Positions 22,455-27,406 of a stretch of 27,406 nt of DNA are shown here, one piece after another. Source of the stretch: a bacterium (lineage in GTDB: Bacteria > UBP6 > JAFGXH01); contig JAMOQH010000181.1 of assembly GCA_027064085.1 (NCBI GenBank), positions 1-27,406 of the forward strand, written 5' to 3'. The stretch's first letter is position 1. Each line of letters starts with the position of its first letter. A program made the translations under genes and the position numbers. The notes beneath the pieces were generated by a model that was not told the origin of the DNA, did no database searches, and was given only the letters and a program-made list of their open reading frames with translations.

Positions 22455-23935
22455 ATAGTAAAGAATTAATAAAAATATTAAATCAAAAAAAATTAATAAA
22501 AAAAATAGTTTTAGCCAATGATTTTGACATATCATCTATAGAGATTGATTCTAGAAAAATAGTTGAAAACTCTATTTATATTGCAATAAAAGGATATTCT
22601 ACAGATGGGCACAACTTTATAGAGTCTGCTATAAAAAAAGGTGCTAAATTAATTGTTTGTGAAAACTTAGAAGATACTTTAGTTGATGGAGTAAACTATA
22701 TTCAAGTTGAAAACTCTAGAAAAGTAGAAGCTATAATTGCAAATATATTTTATGAAAATCCAACTCAGAATATGGATGTTATTGCAATAACAGGAACAAA
22801 TGGAAAAACTTCAACAACTTATATTTTAGAATCTATTTTACAAGAGATGGGTATAAAAACAGGTGTAATAGGAACTATAGGTTACAAAATAGGTGATAAA
22901 TTAATGAATTTGAATAACACAACGCCCGATTCTCTTGAATTGATGCAGATATTAAACACAATGAATCAAGAAAATGTTAAAGTAGTTATTATGGAAGTGA
23001 GTTCTCATGCTTTAAGTTTATATAGAGTTTATGGGCTTAACTTTAATATTGTGGCATTTACTAATTTAACACAAGACCACTTAGATTTTCATAAAGATAT
23101 GAACGATTACTATTATGCTAAAAAATTATTATTTACCGAATATTTAGATAGCTCGAATAAAAAAAATAAAAAAGCTCTAATAAATATAGATGACAAATAT
23201 GGAGAAACTCTATTCAATGAATTAAATTGTGAAAAATACTCTATGTCTGTAAATAGTAAAAATGCAGATTTTTTTCTTAATAATTATAATCTCCAAATTG
23301 ATAAAACCGAATTGGAAGTTAATGATAAAGATAAACTTAATATAAAAACATCTTTAATAGGTGAATATAATTTATATAATATCTTAATGGCAATATCTAT
23401 TGCAAAACTATACAAGGTTGATAATAAAAATATACAAAATGCACTTTTAACTATAAAACAAGTTCCCGGAAGGCTAGAACAAGTTGCTAATAAAGCAATT
23501 TTTATAGACTATGCTCATACCCCCGATGCCGTAGAAAAGGTTACCAAAACACTCAAAAGCCTTACAAAGGGTAAATTAATCACTGTTTTAGGTGCAGGTG
23601 GAGATAGAGATAAAACTAAAAGACCTTTAATGGCTCTTGCTGGAATAAAAAATAGTGATTTTGTGATATTAACATCAGATAATCCACGAACAGAGGACCC
23701 CGAAATGATTTTAGATGACCTTGAATTACCATTAAAAAAAGAAAATAAAGGAAGATATTATGCTAGAATTGTAAATAGAGCAAATGCAATAAAAAGAGCA
23801 GTAGAAATGCTTGAGGTTGATGATGTTTTAGTTATTTGCGGTAAAGGTCACGAAAATTATCAAATAATTGGTAAGGAAAAAGCTCATTTTTCTGATTATG
23901 AAGAAGTTTTAAACACATTACAATTGATTTATTAA
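22451..23935 (+). CDS. murE: UDP-MurNAc-L-Ala-D-Glu:meso-diaminopimelate ligase
   Basis: ATP-dependent ligase adding the third residue to the peptidoglycan stem peptide in the cytoplasm. 494 residues with the three Mur-ligase domains. The N-terminal UDP-binding part contains SIEIDSRKI; the central ATPase has TGTNGKTST at 114-122 and the EVSSHAL and TNLTQDHLDFH segments; the C-terminal domain has the DNPR motif at 410-413, diagnostic for meso-diaminopimelate rather than lysine, and the late GKGHENYQ. The start overlaps the dxs stop by four bases (ATGA). No murF, mraY or fts genes adjoin it, so the usual mur cluster is broken up here. Confidence 0.97.
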   Translation: MNSKELIKILNQKKLIKKIVLANDFDISSIEIDSRKIVENSIYIAIKGYSTDGHNFIESAIKKGAKLIVCENLEDTLVDGVNYIQVENSRKVEAIIANIFYENPTQNMDVIAITGTNGKTSTTYILESILQEMGIKTGVIGTIGYKIGDKLMNLNNTTPDSLELMQILNTMNQENVKVVIMEVSSHALSLYRVYGLNFNIVAFTNLTQDHLDFHKDMNDYYYAKKLLFTEYLDSSNKKNKKALINIDDKYGETLFNELNCEKYSMSVNSKNADFFLNNYNLQIDKTELEVNDKDKLNIKTSLIGEYNLYNILMAISIAKLYKVDNKNIQNALLTIKQVPGRLEQVANKAIFIDYAHTPDAVEKVTKTLKSLTKGKLITVLGAGGDRDKTKRPLMALAGIKNSDFVILTSDNPRTEDPEMILDDLELPLKKENKGRYYARIVNRANAIKRAVEMLEVDDVLVICGKGHENYQIIGKEKAHFSDYEEVLNTLQLIY

Positions 23936-24004
23936 TTGTTTATACCGAATGCTAATTAATAGCTTATCATATTTTTTTATGATTTTAGTATTTTTTGAGG
24001 TAAT

Positions 24005-24808
24005 ATGATAGAAAAAAAAGAAATTACTATTGAATTTGATGAATTAGTACCAGAAGTTATAAGAAATCTTAACAGAAAGGAAGATGCTTGGGTTTATCAA
24101 AAATTAGTTAAAAAATTTGTAAAAAATATTCATGATTTTGAATCTTATGATGAAATATTTGAAGTAATTGCTTTAAACCCTAATACATCCATTGAAACAT
24201 TGCATTTATTAAAAAAATTTGAAGACGAAGATGTCAGAGAGAATGTAGTATTAAACCCAAATACTCCAACTAGTATTTTAAAAAAGTTATTAAAGGATAA
24301 TTCACCTTATGTAAGAATGGCCTTACTAAAAAGAGAAGATCTTAGCACCGAGTTTATTGAAGCTTTATTTAATGATAATGGTTTATATCTCGATGACGAC
24401 GATGATGAATATGATGATGATTTTAATTCTACCCTTGAAGAATTAGAGCAATTAACAAATGAGCTAAAATCAGTAATTGATGATGATGAATACTATTATG
24501 AAGATGAGGATGAAGATGATGAATATGGTTATGGGGAATATATGGAAGATGATATAAGTTCTGAAATAAAAACTTTAATTGCATCTAATGATAAAACTCC
24601 ACTTACCATTTTAAAACAACTTTCTAATCATGAAGACGAAGATGTTAGAGAGGCTCTTGCAATGAATAAAAATATAGACTTTTTAACACTAAAAAAATTA
24701 TCAGAAGATGGCTCAGATGAAGTTAAAGCTGCAATTTTATTAAGAAATGATGGTGATTTAAAAATAAAACTTTGTATAGATAAACATATTGAGTGGATTA
24801 ATAGATAA
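24005..24808 (+). CDS. Leucine-rich-repeat-variant/HEAT-like protein with acidic insert
   Basis: A 267-residue cytoplasmic protein of helical repeats. The repeat pattern is ALNPNTSIETLHLLKKF-EDEDVREN, then VLNPNTPTSILKKLLKDN-SPYVRM, then near the end IASNDKTPLTILKQLSNH-EDEDVREA and MNKNIDFLTLKKLSEDG-SDEVKAA. Each unit has the N-x-x-T/D, I-L-x-x-L and D-x-V-R spacing of LRV or HEAT-like repeats. Between the two repeat blocks, about residues 122-190 are extremely rich in Asp, Glu and Tyr (DDDDDEYDDD and EDEDEDDEYGYGEYMEDD). ATG at 24005 with GAGG upstream. Such proteins usually serve as protein-binding scaffolds. No function can be given; it may follow murE in the same transcript (69-base gap). 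Confidence 0.75.
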   Translation: MIEKKEITIEFDELVPEVIRNLNRKEDAWVYQKLVKKFVKNIHDFESYDEIFEVIALNPNTSIETLHLLKKFEDEDVRENVVLNPNTPTSILKKLLKDNSPYVRMALLKREDLSTEFIEALFNDNGLYLDDDDDEYDDDFNSTLEELEQLTNELKSVIDDDEYYYEDEDEDDEYGYGEYMEDDISSEIKTLIASNDKTPLTILKQLSNHEDEDVREALAMNKNIDFLTLKKLSEDGSDEVKAAILLRNDGDLKIKLCIDKHIEWINR

Positions 24809-24895
24809 TTACTGTGAATTTTCTTTACAAAACACCTGAATCTATTATGTTCTCCATTTGTAGCACTATTTGTTTAATGCTGTATTAAGTATAGG

Positions 24896-27100
24896 TCAAA
24901 TCGTAGTTATTAAAACTATACTCTCCATTTGTTTAATTCTTAATTTAATTTGATTATTTTCAACTAAATAGCTGTTACCATTAAATATGTTAAATAAATA
25001 AGTATTATTATCTAAATTTAAATTATCTAATTGGAGCTCAATATCTATATCTTCTCCTGTGTTTACTATTACGATTATAAAGTCTTCTTCATCTTTTTTG
25101 TAATATGCCCAAGTATTTTCAGTTAAAAAAAGAGTTGTGAAATTTTTAGATTTTGTAGAATTGTGTTTGTTTCTCAAATTGGTTAGTTTTTTAAATTTTT
25201 GTAATGTATTTGTTTGTAATTCTGTTAGGTCAGGGGCAAAAATCATCATTCTACGATTGTCAGGGTCATTTGCTCCAGGAAGTCCAAATTCATCCCCTTG
25301 ATATATAACGGGAATATCTGGAAGAGTGAAGAGTAGTGTTTGGGTCATTGTCAATTTTTTAAATGCTGTAATGTTATCAGGTGTTGTAACTTCATTTCGC
25401 CAAACTCTTTCATTTGCAAGGCTTCCTCCATTTGTTTGATTAGGTGTAAAATCATTATTTGCGATACTTATTGCTCTTGCTAGGTCGTGATTTCCGATAA
25501 AGTTTCCCATAATGGCATCTTTATAATATTTATTTTGAAATTTTGTTATGTTTTTTATTAAAAATTCTTCAAACTCAATGAAACTTTCATTTTGTAGTAA
25601 AAAAGTTCTAGATAATTCATGAAACAAAGGGAAGTTAAATAATCCTGTTAATTTATTTTCTCCTAAGTATTCTCCAATAATATCAAAAGCAATGTCATTT
25701 TCTACTTCGGAAGTAAAGTTTTCTCCTATAGTGTAAAATTTTATACCTGTTGTTTCTAGTTCTTTTTTTATATAGTAATTAAAATTTTCTGTGAATTCAG
25801 GAATCATTAATCTTACTGCATCTATTCTAAAGCCGTCAACATTATATTCTTTTGCAAGCCAAATTAAGTGATTTATTACAAACATAGTTGCATCATTATT
25901 TTTGTGATTAATATCAGCTAAATATCTATTAAACCAGCAGACTATTGGTTGTTCCCAACCACAAATATATGGGTTTTGGTTTTTATCAAGATGAAACCAG
26001 TTTTGTGCATTGTAGTTTTGCCACATATAACTATCCGTATGAACATGATTGGGTATTACATCAAACAATACTCTGATGTTTTTACTATGTGCTTTGTTTA
26101 TAAGTTCTGTTAATTCAGTTTTTGTTCCAAAATGAGGCTCAAGTGGAGAGTTAATATTATCTAGGTGTTGAAAATCAGTGTATCCTGTTGCAATAGGCCA
26201 GTACGAATGATAGGGAGCATAGTATCGGTTATCGTTACCCATTCCTTTTCCAGCCTTACTAGTATTTAAAATAGGTGAGCTTAACCAAATAGTATTTATT
26301 CCTAAATTTGTAAAATAGTTATCATTAAGTTTTTGTATTATACCTGTATAATCTCCACCCTGCCAATTTGCTTTTTTATCTATGTTTAGTATGGGGGCAT
26401 CATTGTTTAGATTTCCATTCTTAAATCTGTCTGTCATAATTTGATAAATAATTGCATCTTTCCATGAAAATTCTTTGTTTTCAATCCATATCGGAATAAA
26501 AAGAGACTTAGACGCTAAACCTAATTTATCTCTTATTTTAAAGAGATATGTGTATTTTCCTTTTTTTATATTTTTTTTATTTATGTGAAATTTTTTGTCT
26601 TTATACAAAAAATCATTGGTAATTTTATCATTTAAATAAATTTTACTGTTTTTTAAATCTATGCTGTTAATACCCGAATATTCAACAGTAAAACTATATG
26701 AATTTTTATCTTTTTGAAATCTTTTTAGTTTAAGATGGGGATATTTGCAATCTTCAACAGTCAGTTTACTTGATTTTATATCATCTTTGTAAATTGTAAG
26801 TTGATTATTTTTATCAAAATACCGCTTTTTATCTTTTTTAGAATAAAATAAATAACCATAATTACCAGGGGGTAAACTTAACGAAGTTTCCCACTGAAAA
26901 TTTTTGTATTCCATTGGGCTTGTTAATGTCCAGTTATTAAAATCAGCTAACAGATAAATTTGAGCATTTTTAGGGAAATTGGCAGTAATATTTATTTTAG
27001 GGCATTCAAATATTTCATTTTTTTCTGATGAACAAGAAAGGATAAATAGTGATATTAAAACTTGTATCAAAAGTATATTCATATTTACATTTTTTATCAT
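24896..27100 (-). CDS. GH13-family alpha-amylase-type glycosidase, lipoprotein
   Basis: A 734-residue secreted alpha-glucan hydrolase. The signal peptide ends in FILSC and the Cys would be lipidated. An N-terminal early-set domain (about 35-115, like CBM48: AQIYLLADFNNWTL and LPPGNYGYLFY) and a second beta domain (about 130-210) precede the GH13 barrel. Catalytic regions are in order: DVIPNH, nucleophile D427 in GFRIDAVRL, acid/base E460 in TIGENF, stabiliser D539 in GNHDLA. YQGDEFGLPGANDPDNRRMM and a C-terminal beta domain follow, so the enzyme is complete. The specificity is most likely on maltodextrin, starch or glycogen. ATG at 27100 follows GGAGTTTGA. It is convergent with the LRV gene, and no maltose transporter is nearby. 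Confidence 0.96.
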   Translation of the reverse strand: MIKNVNMNILLIQVLISLFILSCSSEKNEIFECPKINITANFPKNAQIYLLADFNNWTLTSPMEYKNFQWETSLSLPPGNYGYLFYSKKDKKRYFDKNNQLTIYKDDIKSSKLTVEDCKYPHLKLKRFQKDKNSYSFTVEYSGINSIDLKNSKIYLNDKITNDFLYKDKKFHINKKNIKKGKYTYLFKIRDKLGLASKSLFIPIWIENKEFSWKDAIIYQIMTDRFKNGNLNNDAPILNIDKKANWQGGDYTGIIQKLNDNYFTNLGINTIWLSSPILNTSKAGKGMGNDNRYYAPYHSYWPIATGYTDFQHLDNINSPLEPHFGTKTELTELINKAHSKNIRVLFDVIPNHVHTDSYMWQNYNAQNWFHLDKNQNPYICGWEQPIVCWFNRYLADINHKNNDATMFVINHLIWLAKEYNVDGFRIDAVRLMIPEFTENFNYYIKKELETTGIKFYTIGENFTSEVENDIAFDIIGEYLGENKLTGLFNFPLFHELSRTFLLQNESFIEFEEFLIKNITKFQNKYYKDAIMGNFIGNHDLARAISIANNDFTPNQTNGGSLANERVWRNEVTTPDNITAFKKLTMTQTLLFTLPDIPVIYQGDEFGLPGANDPDNRRMMIFAPDLTELQTNTLQKFKKLTNLRNKHNSTKSKNFTTLFLTENTWAYYKKDEEDFIIVIVNTGEDIDIELQLDNLNLDNNTYLFNIFNGNSYLVENNQIKLRIKQMESIVLITTI

Positions 27101-27173
27101 TCAAACTCCAAAAGTTATAATTATAATAATATGATTTGCATAAATTTGCAATTTTTATATTGTGAAATAGTTT

Positions 27174-27192
27174 TTTCTTGCGAATCAAGAAA
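27174..27192. promoter_or_regulatory. Inverted repeat overlapping the -35 of the right-edge gene
   Basis: A perfect 7-bp inverted repeat (TTTCTTG at 27174-27180, CAAGAAA at 27186-27192, five-base spacer) covers the likely -35 region at 27178. Dyad symmetry in this position is typical for repressor or activator binding, and also compatible with a small RNA hairpin. Confidence 0.5.
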
Positions 27193-27205
27193 TATAAGTT
27201 ATAAT
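27178..27205 (+). promoter_or_regulatory. Candidate promoter of the leader and Rpn-like gene
   Basis: TTGCGA at 27178-27183 and a perfect TATAAT at 27200-27205 with a 16-base spacer. Transcription would start at about the G run at 27211-27215, just where the first repeat copy begins. It is divergent from the amylase lipoprotein gene. Confidence 0.5.
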
Positions 27206-27212
27206 AAAATGG

Positions 27213-27248
27213 GGGATATTGTAACTAAAGATTTTAGAACAAGGAGGG
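27213..27248 (+). repeat. Direct repeat copy 1 with Shine-Dalgarno
   Basis: Bases 27218-27248 are identical to 27315-27345 over 31 positions. With one gap the match extends left to GGGAT at 27213. The block carries a small hairpin (CTAAA-GAT-TTTAG) and ends in CAAGGAGGG, a perfect ribosome site placed before the 21-residue ORF. Confidence 0.9.
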
Positions 27249-27344
27249 AAAATTTATGATAACAGTAACTATTGTTTTGATTGCTCTGTCTAGCTCCTCC
27301 TTGGGAACGGGATTATTGTAACTAAAGATTTTAGAACAAGGAGG
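27240..27344 (+). promoter_or_regulatory. Switch-like leader RNA: one anti-Shine-Dalgarno between two identical ribosome sites
   Basis: CAAGGAGG occurs at 27240-27247 and again at 27337-27344. Its exact complement CCTCCTTG is at 27296-27303. Each ribosome site can therefore form the same 8-bp pairing with the middle segment, with loops of 48 or 33 bases, and only one at a time. The middle segment is inside the 21-codon ORF. This is inferred regulation from base complementarity only. Confidence 0.4.
27256..27321 (+). CDS. Candidate 21-residue hydrophobic leader peptide
   Basis: ATG at 27256, eight bases after AAGGAGG, to TAA at 27321. The product begins MITVTIVLIALSSSS and ends GTGLL; it is hydrophobic and lacks charged residues. 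Its codons for Ser-Ser-Leu contain CCTCCTTG (27296-27303), an exact complement of the ribosome site on both sides, and its end runs into repeat copy 2. This is the position of a regulatory leader ORF, or of a small toxin-like membrane peptide. Translation is not proven. Confidence 0.4.
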   Translation: MITVTIVLIALSSSSLGTGLL

Positions 27345-27345
27345 G
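27309..27345 (+). repeat. Direct repeat copy 2 with Shine-Dalgarno
   Basis: Second copy of the block at 27213-27248, 97 bases further on, with one inserted T near its left end. It provides the ribosome site of the gene starting at 27348. The copies may come from a local tandem duplication or be a dispersed 5' leader that accompanies this gene family. Confidence 0.9.
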
Positions 27346-27347
27346 CT

Positions 27348-27406
27348 ATGTATTTAGCACCATTAAATTATGATAGATTCTTTAAAAAAGTATTTGGGCA
27401 AAAGAA
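27348..27406 (+). CDS. Partial CDS: Rpn/PD-(D/E)XK nuclease family transposase-like, N-terminus
   Basis: Only 19 codons and two bases are present, cut by the window end. They read MYLAPLNYDRFFKKVFGQK. The pattern PLN-x-D-x-x-F-K-K-x-F-G is the start of the PDDEXK_2/Rpn family (putative transposases, recombination-promoting nucleases), which often begins LSPLNDFVFKKIFG. The perfect AGGAGG three bases before the ATG supports the start. Such genes are often multi-copy in a genome. The catalytic residues are outside the window, so intactness cannot be judged. Confidence 0.6.
   Translation, partial: MYLAPLNYDRFFKKVFGQK

Noticed and set aside
24809-24895. Terminator between the convergent LRV and amylase genes
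   Set aside because: I found no stem with a T run; only short AT-rich matches.
27062-27259. 65-codon plus-strand frame across the amylase start and promoter region
   Set aside because: It overlaps the amylase signal peptide in antisense, spans the promoter and has no ribosome site.

Overview
The window is a strongly AT-rich stretch of bacterial chromosome with housekeeping genes and no phage, integrase, CRISPR or rRNA/tRNA genes that I can see. The organism is a diderm (Gram-negative-type) heterotroph. Evidence for this is several lipoproteins with clear lipoboxes, periplasmic binding and DsbD-N-like proteins, a MurE with the DNPR motif of meso-diaminopimelate ligases, an RpoH-like sigma factor and a chemoreceptor. 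The Cys-rich module on a secreted hydrolase recalls proteins of Myxococcota/Bradymonadales-type lineages, but the phylum cannot be fixed from this sequence alone.

Layout. At the left edge is the first 11 codons of an exported protein on the minus strand. Rightward genes follow: an orphan amino-acid-type periplasmic binding protein, a methyl-accepting chemotaxis protein, ftsZ (standing alone, outside a dcw cluster), an ABC-2 permease without an ATPase, and an NSS-family sodium symporter with a 25-codon micro-ORF at its 3' end. A leftward block (6932-14617) then holds a CPA2/Kef-type antiporter, two paralogous cyclophilins (one lipoprotein, one cytosolic), an RpoH-like sigma factor, two paralogous DsbD-N-like exported proteins, panD, and an S33/TAP-like hydrolase lipoprotein. 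The genes panD, lipoprotein, DsbD-N-like protein and rpoH are tightly packed and look like one operon.

From 14736 the direction is rightward again: a Yip1-like membrane protein, a small unrecognised ORF, an ABC exporter pair whose permease carries a GldG-like extracytoplasmic segment, a laminin-G-like lipoprotein overlapping a glutaminyl cyclase, then a lipid kinase-dxs-murE run (lipid, isoprenoid and peptidoglycan precursors) from a good sigma-70-like promoter, and a leucine-rich-repeat-variant protein with a very acidic insert. A convergent GH13 amylase lipoprotein (24896-27100, minus) closes the main part.

The most unusual piece is at the right edge (27174-27406). A promoter with an overlapping inverted repeat drives a leader in which the same roughly 36-base block, ending in a perfect Shine-Dalgarno, occurs twice. 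The first copy precedes a 21-codon hydrophobic ORF. The second precedes the start of an Rpn/PD-(D/E)XK-transposase-like gene cut by the window end. Between them, inside the 21-codon ORF, lies an 8-base anti-Shine-Dalgarno that can pair with either copy. Other structures worth a look are a perfect 30-bp palindrome that includes the rpoH stop codon, a neighbouring 9-bp hairpin, and a three-arm foldable sequence between the cyclophilins.
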